From assembly GCF_026262575.1 (NCBI RefSeq), contig NZ_JAPKFL010000012.1:1-64000 (forward strand): a DNA stretch of 64,000 nucleotides, in the 5' to 3' direction. This DNA is from Streptomyces marinisediminis. Its GTDB lineage: Bacteria > Actinomycetota > Actinomycetes > Streptomycetales > Streptomycetaceae. Position numbers and translations under genes: made by a program. The notes below the pieces were generated by a model that saw only the letters and a program-made list of their open reading frames with translations, was not told where the DNA came from and made no database searches. Within the stretch, counting starts at the first letter, position 1. Each line of letters starts with the position of its first letter. Shown piece by piece: positions 36,677 through 45,214 of the stretch.

Positions 36677-37639
36677 TCAGACCGTCAGGACGACCTTGCC
36701 GAACAGGTCGCCCGAGGCCATCTTCTCGAAGCCCTCGCGCGCCCGGTCCAGCGGGAGGGTGGAGTCGATGACCGGGCGGACGCCCTTGGCCGCGCAGAAG
36801 TCCAGCAGCCCGGCCAGCTCGTCCTTGGTGCCCATGGTGGAGCCGACGACCTTCAGCTCCAGGAAGAAGATGCGGTTGAGCTCCGCGGACGCGGGGTTGG
36901 GCCCGCTGGTGGCCCCGGAGATGACGAGCGCGCCGCCCGGCTTGAGCGACTTCACCGAGTGGGACCAGGTGGCCGCACCCACCGTCTCGATCACCGCGTC
37001 CACCCGCTGCGGCAGGCGGGCGCCCGGCTCGCACACCGCCTCCGCGCCCAGCTCCAGGGCGCGTCGGCGCTTGGCCTCGTCCCGGCTGGTGGCGAACACC
37101 CGCAGGCCCGCCGCCGCACCGAGCACGATGGCGGCCGTCGCCACGCCACCGCCCGCGCCCTGCACGAGCACGCTGTCGCCGGGGCGCACTCCGGCGTTGG
37201 TGAAGAGCATCCGGTAGGCCGTCAGCCAGGCGGTGGACAGGCAGGCCGCCTCTTCGAAGCTCAGCTCCTTCGGCTTGGGCAGCACGTTCCACTGCGGCAC
37301 GGCCACGCGCTCGGCGAAGGTGCCCTGGTACTTCTCGGTGAGGATCGTGCGCGGCTCGCGCGGCCCCACACCGTGCCCGCTGAGCCCGATGACCGGGTAG
37401 ACGACGACCTCGTTGCCGTCCGCGTCCACCCCGGCGGCGTCGCAGCCGAGGATCATCGGCAGCGCCTCCTCGCCGAGCCCCACGCCGCGCAGCGTCCACA
37501 GGTCGTGGTGGTTCAGGGAGGCGGCCTTGACGTCCACGGTCGTCCAGCCCGGCGGCACGTCCGGCTCGGGGCGGTCGCCGAGTTCGAGGCCGGTCAGCGG
37601 CTGTTCCGGGTCCATGCGGGCGGCGTAGGCAGCAAACAT
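36677..37639 (-). CDS. MDR-superfamily quinone/alcohol oxidoreductase
   Basis: A 320-residue NAD(P)H-dependent oxidoreductase. The N-terminal GroES-like domain has LNHHDLWTLRG and LGCDAAGV; the Rossmann domain carries GDSVLVQGAGGGVATAAI and FATSRDEAKR, and the end is FGKVVLTV. The zinc-ligand pattern of true alcohol dehydrogenases is not obvious, so a quinone oxidoreductase-like activity is more likely, though the substrate cannot be read. ATG at 37639 follows GAGG. It stands alone between the repeat array and the ABC transporter operon. Confidence 0.85.
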   Translation of the reverse strand: MFAAYAARMDPEQPLTGLELGDRPEPDVPPGWTTVDVKAASLNHHDLWTLRGVGLGEEALPMILGCDAAGVDADGNEVVVYPVIGLSGHGVGPREPRTILTEKYQGTFAERVAVPQWNVLPKPKELSFEEAACLSTAWLTAYRMLFTNAGVRPGDSVLVQGAGGGVATAAIVLGAAAGLRVFATSRDEAKRRRALELGAEAVCEPGARLPQRVDAVIETVGAATWSHSVKSLKPGGALVISGATSGPNPASAELNRIFFLELKVVGSTMGTKDELAGLLDFCAAKGVRPVIDSTLPLDRAREGFEKMASGDLFGKVVLTV

Positions 37640-37767
37640 GATCCTCAAGCTACGCCGCAGGGGCCCGTCGGGGAACCGCCCGGCCCTGTGACACGCGCCG
37701 CGCACCCGCGGCGGGGGGCGGCCCGGCCACCGCCGTGCCGCCCCCTCGGGCCTCGACGTCCGCCGCG

Positions 37768-38547
37768 CTAGAGGACTTTGGACAGGAAGGACTTGGTGCG
37801 CTCGTGCTGCGGGTCGGTCAGGACCTCGCGCGGGTGTCCGGACTCGACGACGACGCCGCCGTCCATGAAGACGAGCGAGTCCCCCACTTCGCGGGCGAAG
37901 CCCATCTCGTGGGTGACGACGATCATCGTCATGCCGTCGTCGGCCAGGTCGCGCATGACGTCGAGCACCTCGCCGACGAGCTCGGGGTCGAGCGCCGAGG
38001 TGGGCTCGTCGAACAGCATCAGCTTCGGCTCCATGGCCAGCGCCCGCGCGATGGCCACGCGCTGCTGCTGCCCGCCGGAGAGCTGGGCCGGGTAGTTGCG
38101 CATCTTGTCGCCGAGACCCACGCGGTCCAGGAGCTTCTCGGCCCGCGCCCGGGCCACGGCCTTCGACTCGCGCTTGACCTGGACCGGCGCCTCCATGACG
38201 TTCTCCACCGCCGTCATGTGCGGGAAGAGGTTGAAGCGCTGGAACACCATGCCGATGTCCCGCCGCTGCGCGGCCACCTCGCGCTCGCGCAGCTCGTAGA
38301 GGCGGTCGCCCTTCTGCCGGTAGCCGACGAGCTCCCCGTCGACGTAGAGCCGGCCGGCGTTGATCTTCTCCAGGTGGTTGATGCACCGCAGGAAGGTGGA
38401 CTTGCCGGAGCCGGACGGGCCCACGAGGCAGAACACCTCCTTCGGCGCGACCTCCAGGTCGATGCCCTTGAGCACCTCCACGGGCCCGAAGGACTTGTGG
38501 ACCTGCTCGGCCTTCACCATCGGCTGGGCGGTGTCGCTGCTGCTCAT
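37768..38547 (-). CDS. Polar amino-acid ABC transporter, ATP-binding subunit
   Basis: A 259-residue ABC ATPase of the GlnQ/GluA class. Visible are Walker [10 protein letters not shown] (43-51), the Q loop FQRFNLFPH, signature LSGGQQQR, Walker [13 protein letters not shown] and the switch His in [12 protein letters not shown] at 38547 overlaps the permease stop as ATGA, so translation is coupled. It powers import through the permease and binding protein encoded just upstream. The high similarity to the GlnQ group supports glutamine, glutamate or a related polar amino acid as substrate, without proving which. Confidence 0.94.
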   Translation of the reverse strand: MSSSDTAQPMVKAEQVHKSFGPVEVLKGIDLEVAPKEVFCLVGPSGSGKSTFLRCINHLEKINAGRLYVDGELVGYRQKGDRLYELREREVAAQRRDIGMVFQRFNLFPHMTAVENVMEAPVQVKRESKAVARARAEKLLDRVGLGDKMRNYPAQLSGGQQQRVAIARALAMEPKLMLFDEPTSALDPELVGEVLDVMRDLADDGMTMIVVTHEMGFAREVGDSLVFMDGGVVVESGHPREVLTDPQHERTKSFLSKVL

Positions 38548-39854
38548 GCGGTGGTGCCTCCCACCTTGCTCGGCGTACGGGAGGTGGACAGGCCCGCGCG
38601 CAGGCGCTGCAGCGGCGTGGGCGGCAGCGCGCGGTCGGCGCCCTTGGCGAAGTGCCGTTCCAGGTAGTACTGGCCGATGCTGAACACGGTGGTCAGCAGC
38701 AGGTACCAGACGGAGACGACGATGAACATCTCCATGACCGTCAAGGTGGTGGAGCCGATGTTCTTGCTGACGTAGAACAGCTCGGCGTAGCCGATGACGA
38801 ACGCCAGCGACGAGGTCTTGAGCATGTTGATGTACTCGTTGCCCGTCGGCGGGATGATCACCCGCATGGCCTGCGGGAGCACGATGCGCACCATCGTCTT
38901 CGTGCTGTTCATGCCCAGCGCGTGGGCCGCCTCGGTCTGGCCCCGGTCGACGGACTGGATGCCCGCGCGGCTGATCTCGGCCATGTAGGCGGCCTCGTTG
39001 AGACCGAGCGCGAGGAGCGCGGCGACGAACGGCGTCATGACGTCGTTCATCTCGTTGCGGTAGATCGGCCCCAGGTCGACGTACTGGAAGACGAGCGACA
39101 GGTTGAACCACAGCAGCAGTTGGACGATGACGGGCGTGCCGCGGAAGAACCACAGGTAGGCCCAGGAGACGGCCGCCAGCACGGGGTTGGACGACAGCCG
39201 CATGACCGCCAGCACGGTGCCCAGGACCACGCCGATGATCATCGAGTAGACGCTGATCTTCAGCGTCTCCCAGGCCGGCGAGACGAAGGTGCCGTCCGTC
39301 AGCCGCTTGCCGACCACGTCCCAGGCGATATCGCCGTTCGCGAAGCCCAGCGCGATCGCGCCGACGAGGGCGAGGACGATCGCGGCTCCGATCCAGCGGC
39401 CGTAGTGGCGCACCGGGATGGCCTTGATCGCCGCCGGCGGCACCGGCCCGTCCGGTTCCGTGCCCCCGGGCCCGGCAGCGCCCGCCCCGCTGGCCGCGCT
39501 GGCCGCGCTCTCGGAGTCGGTGGCGGCGTTGCTCTTGGTGGCCGCGCTCTTGTCGGCCGCACCGGCCTTGGCCGCGCCGGCCTTGGCCGCGCCGGCCTTG
39601 GCCGTGGCGGGCTTGGCCGTGGCGGGCTTACCGGCCGCGCGGGTCTTCCCGTCCGCGCCACTCCCGGTGGCCGCGGCCGGTGGGTCAGTCCTGGCCGGCT
39701 GGGTGGTGCCGGTTTTGTTCTCAGCGTTCTCGGCGTTCTTGGCGCTTTCGGCGCTTTCGGCGCTTTCGGCGTTCTGGGCTTCTTCGGCCCGGTCGGACCG
39801 GTCGGCCGGGTCGGCCTGCCGGGACTGGTCGGGCTTGTCGCGTGGTTCGCTCAC
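38544..39854 (-). CDS. Amino-acid ABC transporter permease with long Ala/Lys-rich N-terminal tail
   Basis: A 436-residue permease, about 180 residues longer than usual. Residues 1-145 form a hydrophilic tail with short repeats ([10 protein letters not shown] from a 9-bp DNA repeat; [14 protein letters not shown] from a 15-bp repeat). The membrane part starts near 150 ([19 protein letters not shown]) and is a HisMQ-type permease with the EAA loop [21 protein letters not shown] hydrophilic segment of about 30 residues separates the first helix from the core ([19 protein letters not shown]). GTG at 39854 has GAGG about 11 nt upstream. It lies between the binding protein gene (46-nt gap) and the ATPase gene (overlap). 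Confidence 0.92.
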   Translation of the reverse strand: MSEPRDKPDQSRQADPADRSDRAEEAQNAESAESAESAKNAENAENKTGTTQPARTDPPAAATGSGADGKTRAAGKPATAKPATAKAGAAKAGAAKAGAADKSAATKSNAATDSESAASAASGAGAAGPGGTEPDGPVPPAAIKAIPVRHYGRWIGAAIVLALVGAIALGFANGDIAWDVVGKRLTDGTFVSPAWETLKISVYSMIIGVVLGTVLAVMRLSSNPVLAAVSWAYLWFFRGTPVIVQLLLWFNLSLVFQYVDLGPIYRNEMNDVMTPFVAALLALGLNEAAYMAEISRAGIQSVDRGQTEAAHALGMNSTKTMVRIVLPQAMRVIIPPTGNEYINMLKTSSLAFVIGYAELFYVSKNIGSTTLTVMEMFIVVSVWYLLLTTVFSIGQYYLERHFAKGADRALPPTPLQRLRAGLSTSRTPSKVGGTTA

Positions 39855-39900
39855 AGGAGTCTTGCCTCAGGTGGAGTGCGGGTGGGGCGGCCGGTCGGCG

Positions 39901-40851
39901 TTACTCGCCCGCGTTGACGGTGGCCTCCTCGACGGCCCCCGCCTCGGCGTTCCACTCCTTGAGGACCTCGGCGTACTCACCGTTGTCGATGATCGCCTGC
40001 ACGGCCTGCTGGATGGCGTCGCGCAGCTCGGTGTCGTCCTTGCTGACGGCGATGCCGTAGGGCGCGGCGTCGATCTGGTCGCCGACGACCTCGAAGCGGT
40101 CGCCGCCACCGCCGGTCTTCTCGTTGTAGATCGCGACGGGGAAGTCGGTGATGACGGCCTGCACGCGGCCGGTCTGGAGCTGCGTGACCGAGTCGGTGTC
40201 CTTGTCGGCGATGAACGACTTGATCTCGTCGTCGCCGCACTGCTCACTCTGCTGCTTGAGCAGCTCCTCGTTCGCGGTGCCGCGCTGGGCCGCGACCGTC
40301 AGGCCGCACAGGTCCTCCAGGGACTGGATCTTCTCCGGGTTCCCCTTCTCGACGAGGAGGGCGGAGCCGGCCTTGAAGTAGTCGACGAAGTCCGCGCCGC
40401 CCTCCGCGTCCGCGCTCTGGCCCTCCTGGCGCTCCTTGGTGTCGGTCATGGCCGACATGACGATGTCGTAGCGGTCGGAGTTGAGGCCGATCACCAACTG
40501 GTCGAAGGTGGCGTCGTGGAACTTCAGCTCGACGCCGAGCTGCTCGCTCATGGCCTCGGCCAGCCCCGGGTCGATGCCCTTGAGCTCCTCGCCCTCGAAG
40601 AACTCGATCGGCGGGTAGGCGATGTCGGAGCCGACGTTGATGACCCCGGCGTCCTGTATCTCCTTGGGCAGCGCGTCGAAGAGGGGAGCGGCGTTCTCCT
40701 TCTTCTCCTGCTCGACGGAGTCGCCACCGCCCTCGGCGCCGTCCGTCTGGTCACCGCAGCCGGTGAGCAGCAGGGCACCCGTGACCGCGATGGCTCCGGC
40801 CGCGCCGAGGCGGCGGCGGGCGGAGTGACGTCGGGTGAAGCGTGCGGTCAT
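39901..40851 (-). CDS. Amino-acid ABC transporter substrate-binding lipoprotein
   Basis: A 316-residue family-3 solute-binding protein. ATG at 40851 follows AGGAGG, preferred over an open frame further upstream. An Arg-rich signal peptide ends in a lipobox LLLTGC (Cys about 31), so the mature protein is membrane-anchored outside the cell. Family motifs are INVGSDIAYPPIEFFEGEE cut here to GSDIAYPPIEFF, GIDPGLAEAM, DIVMSAMTDTKERQ and AAQRGTANEELLKQ. It captures a polar amino acid for the permease and ATPase that follow in the same operon. Confidence 0.94.
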   Translation of the reverse strand: MTARFTRRHSARRRLGAAGAIAVTGALLLTGCGDQTDGAEGGGDSVEQEKKENAAPLFDALPKEIQDAGVINVGSDIAYPPIEFFEGEELKGIDPGLAEAMSEQLGVELKFHDATFDQLVIGLNSDRYDIVMSAMTDTKERQEGQSADAEGGADFVDYFKAGSALLVEKGNPEKIQSLEDLCGLTVAAQRGTANEELLKQQSEQCGDDEIKSFIADKDTDSVTQLQTGRVQAVITDFPVAIYNEKTGGGGDRFEVVGDQIDAAPYGIAVSKDDTELRDAIQQAVQAIIDNGEYAEVLKEWNAEAGAVEEATVNAGE

Positions 40852-41406
40852 GAGGGGTCCTCCTGCGAGGGGTGAGGGGGTGTCCGTCAGGCAGCGAAGC
40901 ACGTCGTCGGGGGACGCGGCCCTGCGTAATGCGAGGAATCTTGCCATCCGGACAGGCGTCTGGTGGAGCCACGCATATCAAAATCGGATAACGGCGATCG
41001 GGAAGCGGACGCCCCGCGCACCTGATCGAGCGGATCGCGAGCTTTCTCAGACCACTGAGAGCTTCCTCACGCGTCCCCGCGCCCCGTCGGTCACCGGGCT
41101 CTCACCGGGCCGTCTCACCGGGAGTTTTTCGTCCGGTTTTCTCGGTTATGCTCGGCCGGGCCGTTCACCCGGCGTACCCATGCCGCTGCTAAGACGGGGA
41201 AAGCGACTCGTGGCGGTCACCGTCATCAGGTACAAAGGGCTGTTACACCCCTCACCCGGGGACCCAGGGCGCGTGTGCGGCGCGTCCGGCGTCCGTACCT
41301 CCCTCCTGAACGGTGGCGACCGCCCGACGGAACACGGACGCGGTTCCGCCCGCGCCTCACCAGGCAGCGGTACCCTCGGCAGTTTATTCGGAATAAGGGG
41401 TCAACA
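40852..41406. other. Divergent intergenic region, ABC transporter / malic enzyme
   Basis: No convincing gene in 555 bp. A perfect inverted repeat TCTCAGACCACTGAGA (41045-41060) may be an operator. CTCACCGGG-type units recur three times at 41089-41121. An AT-richer stretch near 40970-40995 (CATATCAAAATCGGATAAC) probably holds the leftward transporter promoter, and 41125-41155 (GTTTTTCGTCCGGTTTTCTC) part of the rightward one. Confidence 0.5.
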
Positions 41407-42603
41407 GTGGCAGCGGAGATCGTCAATCCGCAGGGAGAGCTGGCCGAAGACGCGATCGATCCGGCCTTCGCGCTGCATCGCGGCGGCAAGATGGCGGTGC
41501 GGGCGACCGTCCCCGTGCGGGACACCGCCGACCTTTCCCTCGCCTACACGCCGGGCGTGGCAAAGGTGTGCAGCGCCATCGCGGAGAAGCCCGAGCTGGT
41601 GCACGACTACACCTGGAAGTCGCAGGTGGTCGCCGTGGTCACGGACGGCAGCGCGGTCCTCGGGCTGGGCGACATCGGCCCGGAGGCCTCCCTGCCGGTG
41701 ATGGAGGGCAAGGCCATCCTGTTCAAGCAGTTCGGCGGCGTGGACGCCGTGCCGATCGCGCTGGACACCCAGGACACGGACGAGATCGTCGACACCGTGG
41801 TGCGGCTCGCGCCCTCCTTCGGCGGCGTCAACCTGGAGGACATCTCCGCCCCGCGCTGCTTCGAGATCGAGGAGCGGCTCAAGCAGCGGCTGGACATCCC
41901 GGTCTTCCACGACGACCAGCACGGCACCGCCATCGTCACCCTGGCCGCGCTGCGCAACGCGGCCCGGCTGACCGGCGCCGACCTCGCGACCCTGCGCGCG
42001 GTGATCTCCGGGGCCGGTGCGGCCGGTGTGGCGATCGCCAAGATCCTCCTCGAAGCCGGCATCGGCGACGTCACCGTCTGCGACCGCAAGGGCATCGTCT
42101 CGGCGGACCGGACGGACCTGAACCCGGTCAAGCGCGAACTGGCCGGCTACACCAACCGGTCGGGGCTCTCGGGCACGCTCGACGCGGCGATGGACGGCGC
42201 CAACGTCTTCATCGGCGTCAGCGGCGGCACGGTGCCCGAGCCGGCGGTCGCCCGGATGGCACCGGGCGCGTTCGTCTTCGCCATGGCCAATCCCACTCCG
42301 GAGATCCACCCGGACGTCGCGCACAAGTACGCCGCCGTGGTGGCCACCGGGCGCAGCGACTACCCGAACCAGATCAACAACGTGCTCGCCTTCCCCGGCG
42401 TCTTCGCCGGCGCGATGCAGGTCCGCGCGACGAGCATCACCGAGGGCATGAAGCTGGCCGCCGCCGAGGCGCTGGCCGCGGTGGTCGCCGACGAGCTGAG
42501 CGCCGACCGCGTCATCCCCTCCCCCTTCGACGAGCGCGTGGCCCCGGCCGTGACCGCCGCCGTCGCCGCCGCCGCCCGCCTGGAGGGCGTCGCCCGCCGC
42601 TGA
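41407..42603 (+). CDS. NAD(P)-dependent malic enzyme
   Basis: A 398-residue short-form malic enzyme that decarboxylates malate to pyruvate, linking the TCA cycle to NAD(P)H and acetyl-CoA supply. GTG at 41407 follows AAGGGG. Family motifs are YTPGVAKVCSAI, the catalytic Lys region MEGKAILFKQFGGVDA, metal ligands in NLEDISAPRCFEIE and FHDDQHGTAIVTLAAL, the dinucleotide site SGAGAAGVAIAKIL, and NVLAFPGVF. The length matches the bacterial class without a phosphotransacetylase domain. Coenzyme preference cannot be read with confidence. It converges on a methyltransferase gene across a 23-bp-stem hairpin. Confidence 0.95.
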   Translation: MAAEIVNPQGELAEDAIDPAFALHRGGKMAVRATVPVRDTADLSLAYTPGVAKVCSAIAEKPELVHDYTWKSQVVAVVTDGSAVLGLGDIGPEASLPVMEGKAILFKQFGGVDAVPIALDTQDTDEIVDTVVRLAPSFGGVNLEDISAPRCFEIEERLKQRLDIPVFHDDQHGTAIVTLAALRNAARLTGADLATLRAVISGAGAAGVAIAKILLEAGIGDVTVCDRKGIVSADRTDLNPVKRELAGYTNRSGLSGTLDAAMDGANVFIGVSGGTVPEPAVARMAPGAFVFAMANPTPEIHPDVAHKYAAVVATGRSDYPNQINNVLAFPGVFAGAMQVRATSITEGMKLAAAEALAAVVADELSADRVIPSPFDERVAPAVTAAVAAAARLEGVARR

Positions 42604-42651
42604 CCCGGGCGCGGCGACGGCGGCCACCGCCGGGCCGGACGCCGCCCGCGA

Positions 42652-42703
42652 GGGAGACGTCCGGGGGCCGGGACGCGTGCGTCCCGGCCCCCGGACGTCT
42701 CCC
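42652..42703. terminator. Bidirectional terminator with perfect 23-bp stem
   Basis: Arms 42652-42674 and 42681-42703 are exactly complementary over 23 bp with the 6-nt loop GCGTGC. It lies midway between the convergent malic enzyme and methyltransferase stops and should end both transcripts. Confidence 0.85.
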
Positions 42704-42736
42704 GTCCGCGCCTCGGGCGCGGCCACCGCGGCGCGG

Positions 42737-43510
42737 TCACCGCAGCGCGGCGACCACCGCGTCGGAGGGCGAGGCCCACACCGTGCGGGCCTCCGCGAAG
42801 CCCGCCTCGCGCAGTGCGCGGGCGTGCCAGCCCGGGGCCTGGATCTCCCCGTCGCTGTGGTCCTCGGCCGGGGAGCCGAAGATGCGGTCGCGTTCGGCGA
42901 CGGCGTCGGCGAGCGTGGGGTCGGCCGCGGCCGCCTGCCACCACTGCGCCCAGTCCTGCGCTCCGGCGGCCTTCTCCCGCTCGCGCCGCGCCTTGTCGCG
43001 GGCGTGCAGGGCCGCGTTGAGGCGCGGCGTGGCGGCGTCGGGCATGTGGTCCGCGTTGAGGAACACCCCGCCCTCCCGCACGAGGCCGGCGAGCTGCCCG
43101 TAGAGCGCGGACAGCTCGTCGGTGCGCAGCCAGTGCAGCGCGGTGGCGGTGAGCACGGCGTCGTAGGACGGGTGCGGCAGCCGCTCGGTCCAGTCGGGCC
43201 GGCGCAGGTCGACGCTGACGAACTCCACCCGGTCGTCGCCGGCGAAGGTGCCGCGCGCGATGGTGAGCAGCGCCGGGTCCAGGTCGGCGCCGGTGCAGCG
43301 CGCTTCGGGGAAGCGGGTGAGCGTGCGGTCGGAGATGCTGCCGGTGCCGCAGGCCAGGTCCAGCACGCGGGGGCGGGGGCCGACGAGCGCCTCCACGGTG
43401 TCCAGCATGACGGCGAAGCGCTCCTCGCGGTCGGGCAGGTACCACTCCTGCTGCCGGTCCCAGGAGCGCTGCCAGGTCTGCCAGTCGGTGCCTGCGGCGG
43501 TGTCCGTCAC
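42737..43510 (-). CDS. Class I SAM-dependent methyltransferase
   Basis: A 257-residue soluble protein. GTG at 43510 follows GGGAGGG. The SAM-binding motif VLDLACGTGSISDR lies near 58-71, with an acidic motif II GADLDPALL and later TATALHWLRTDEL, resembling small-molecule methyltransferases of the Tam/UbiE kind. The substrate is unknown. It diverges from the CGNR gene across 89 bp that contain TAGGCT (43530-43535) on the plus strand and, on the minus strand, GTGACA with CTATTAC, so the two promoters probably overlap. Confidence 0.88.
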   Translation of the reverse strand: MTDTAAGTDWQTWQRSWDRQQEWYLPDREERFAVMLDTVEALVGPRPRVLDLACGTGSISDRTLTRFPEARCTGADLDPALLTIARGTFAGDDRVEFVSVDLRRPDWTERLPHPSYDAVLTATALHWLRTDELSALYGQLAGLVREGGVFLNADHMPDAATPRLNAALHARDKARREREKAAGAQDWAQWWQAAAADPTLADAVAERDRIFGSPAEDHSDGEIQAPGWHARALREAGFAEARTVWASPSDAVVAALR

Positions 43511-43599
43511 GGTTACCCTCCCTGCGTAATAGGCTGTCACGAGAGTCAGCCCTTACCGAATACGGACCTCACCCTACTGCCGAGCCGTAAGGACCACAA

Positions 43600-44211
43600 G
43601 TGGAACTGACCTATTACGCGGACTACGCCGTGCGGCTCGTGAACACCGAGGAGCCGCTGCGCGGCCAGGACACGCTGACCACCCTGGAGGCCGTGCGCGC
43701 CCTCTTCGGCGCGAACGCCCGGCAGGCGGCCCGGGCCGTCGAGGCCGACGTGACCCGGCTGCGCGGGGTCCGCACCCGGCTGCGCGCCGTCTTCGCGGCC
43801 GCCGCCGAGGCCGACGAGGTGCGCGCCGTGGACCTGCTCAACGCGCTGCTCATGGAGTACCCGTGCAGCCCCCAGATCGCCGGGCACGAGTACCGCGACG
43901 CCGACGGCAACCCCAAGTGGCACATGCACCTGGCCGACAGCGCCGCCACCGCCGGGGCCGGCTACGCCGCCATCGCCGCGATGGGGCTGGCGTTCAGCCT
44001 CACCGACCTCGGGGTGGACCGGCTCGGGGTCTGCCAGGCCGAACCGTGCCGCAACGTCTACCTGGACACCTCGACCAACCGCTCCCGGCGCTACTGCTCG
44101 GACCGGTGCGCCACCCGCGCCAACGTCGCCGCCTACCGGGCCCGCAAGCGCCTGGGGAGCGGCCGCACCGCCGAGAGCGCCCAGCGCGCCAGCGGGCGCG
44201 GGGAGCGCTGA
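43600..44211 (+). CDS. CGNR zinc-finger DNA-binding protein
   Basis: A 203-residue protein. The N-terminal half is the ABATE-like stress-sensing domain with YYADYAVRLVNTEEP. The C-terminal zinc finger holds four ligands: VCQAEPCRNVYLD, then RRYCSDRCATRANVAAYRARKR, the CGNR signature in slightly altered form (CATR for CGNR). Proteins of this family are thought to be stress-responsive transcription regulators. GTG at 43600 follows AAGGA. The 3' end overlaps the convergent sodX tail by 79 bp. Confidence 0.88.
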   Translation: MELTYYADYAVRLVNTEEPLRGQDTLTTLEAVRALFGANARQAARAVEADVTRLRGVRTRLRAVFAAAAEADEVRAVDLLNALLMEYPCSPQIAGHEYRDADGNPKWHMHLADSAATAGAGYAAIAAMGLAFSLTDLGVDRLGVCQAEPCRNVYLDTSTNRSRRYCSDRCATRANVAAYRARKRLGSGRTAESAQRASGRGER

Positions 44212-44510
44212 CCGGCCGGCCGGGGCCGCAGCCGCAGCGCCGCCCGGGCGACCACGAGCGCGTCGGGGACCGCCCCGAACTCCCGGCTGTCGTTGGACGC
44301 GTGACGGTTGTCCCCGCGCACCCACCAGCCGCCGTCGCGGCGCCCGACGACCCGCTTGACGATCAGCAGGTCGTGCTGGAACGGGTGGCGCAGCACGACG
44401 ACGTGCCCCGGGCGCACCGGCGCCCCGTACCGCAGCAGCAGCCGGTCCCCCGGCCACAGCGTCGGCACCATCGACGGGTTCGACACCTCCGCGAGTCCGA
44501 TCCGTCCCAC
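44133..44510 (-). CDS. sodX: Nickel superoxide dismutase maturation peptidase (signal-peptidase-like)
   Basis: About 125 residues with the S26/S24 peptidase signature: catalytic Ser in VSNPSMVPTLWPGDRLLL, Lys in LLIVKRVVGR and WWVRGDNRHASNDSREFG. In Streptomyces, SodX removes the N-terminal propeptide of SodN to expose the His that binds nickel. The gene lies beside sodN in divergent orientation, which supports the call strongly. Start is uncertain: GTG at 44510 has only a weak upstream GGAAGGG. The last ~30 residues are an Arg/Pro tail overlapping the CGNR gene. Confidence 0.88.
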   Translation of the reverse strand: MGRIGLAEVSNPSMVPTLWPGDRLLLRYGAPVRPGHVVVLRHPFQHDLLIVKRVVGRRDGGWWVRGDNRHASNDSREFGAVPDALVVARAALRLRPRPAGQRSPRPLARWALSAVRPLPRRLRAR

Positions 44511-44615
44511 GTCTCTTGCCGCCCTTCCGGTCCATCCTCCGAACGCCCCGGCGGCGCACTCGGACTTTCGCCCTAATCCCCCGGGGCCCCGCGAGAAAAC
44601 GACGCCTTCAGGGAG

Positions 44616-44621
44616 TAATCT
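44616..44621 (+). promoter_or_regulatory. Probable -10 of sodN
   Basis: TAATCT lies 37 nt before the sodN ATG, placing transcription start near 44628 and a leader with AGGAGG. No clear -35 is visible, which would fit a regulated promoter; sodN is nickel-induced in S. coelicolor. Confidence 0.45.
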
Positions 44622-44658
44622 CGCACGAGAGAAGACGATCACGAGGAGGCCCAGCTTC

Positions 44659-45054
44659 ATGCTTTCCCGCCTGTTCGCCCCGACGGTGAAGGTCAGCGCC
44701 CACTGCGACCTGCCGTGCGGCGTCTACGACCCGGCCCAGGCCCGCATCGAGGCGGAGTCCGTCAAGGCCATCCAGGAGAAGTACCAGGCCAACGAGGACC
44801 CGCACTACCGGGCTCGTGCCACCACCATCAAGGAGGAGCGCGCGGAGCTCGCCAAGCACCACGTCTCGGTGCTCTGGAGCGACTACTTCAAGCCGCCGCA
44901 CTTCGAGAAGTACCCGGAGCTGCACCAGTTGGTGAACGACACCCTCAAGGCGCTCTCCGCGGCCAAGGGCTCCACCGACCCGGCCACGGGCCAGAAGGCC
45001 CTGGACTACATCGCCCAGATCGACAAGATCTTCTGGGAGACCAAGCAGGGCTGA
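44659..45054 (+). CDS. sodN: Nickel-containing superoxide dismutase
   Basis: A 131-residue cytoplasmic enzyme converting superoxide to hydrogen peroxide and oxygen, active as a hexamer. A 14-residue propeptide (MLSRLFAPTVKVSA) precedes the nickel hook HCDLPCGVYDP; after cleavage His1, Cys2 and Cys6 bind nickel. The rest (RIEAESVKAIQ, HHVSVLWSDYFKPPHFEKYPEL, IAQIDKIFWETK as separate blocks) follows Streptomyces SodN nearly residue for residue. ATG follows AGGAGG. Its processing protease SodX is encoded divergently. In S. coelicolor the sodN 3' UTR yields an sRNA silencing the iron enzyme gene sodF; the region after the stop here could do the same. Confidence 0.98.
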   Translation: MLSRLFAPTVKVSAHCDLPCGVYDPAQARIEAESVKAIQEKYQANEDPHYRARATTIKEERAELAKHHVSVLWSDYFKPPHFEKYPELHQLVNDTLKALSAAKGSTDPATGQKALDYIAQIDKIFWETKQG

Positions 45055-45072
45055 CCCGGCCCCGCTCCCCGC

Positions 45073-45159
45073 CGGACCCGCACCACGCCGGGTCCGCCGG
45101 GGCACCGCGTCACCCCGCACCCGGTCCGCGGCCGCGCGACGGCGGCCGCGGGCCGGGTG
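45073..45159 (+). terminator. Two hairpins after sodN
   Basis: First: CGGACCCG/CGGGTCCG (45073-45080, 45089-45096), 19 nt after the stop. Second: 18-bp stem at 45118-45135 and 45142-45159 with one G-U pair. The first hairpin would set the 3' end of a short sodN 3' UTR of roughly 45 nt; the second lies further out. Confidence 0.6.
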
Positions 45160-45169
45160 TCGGCGTCTG

Positions 45170-45207
45170 CGCCCCCGCCGCCGGGGACTCCCCGGACGGC
45201 GGGGGCG
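45170..45207 (-). terminator. Terminator of the P450 operon
   Basis: CGCCCCCGCCG (45170-45180) pairs with CGGCGGGGGCG (45197-45207), stacked on an inner CCGGGG/CCCCGG stem (45181-45195), 8 nt beyond the P450 stop. Confidence 0.65.
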
Positions 45208-45214
45208 GGCGCGC

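Noticed and set aside
41177..41406. Small gene with TTA and CTA codons upstream of malic enzyme
   Set aside because: No ribosome-binding site, no recognisable protein, and it overlaps the promoter region of malic enzyme.
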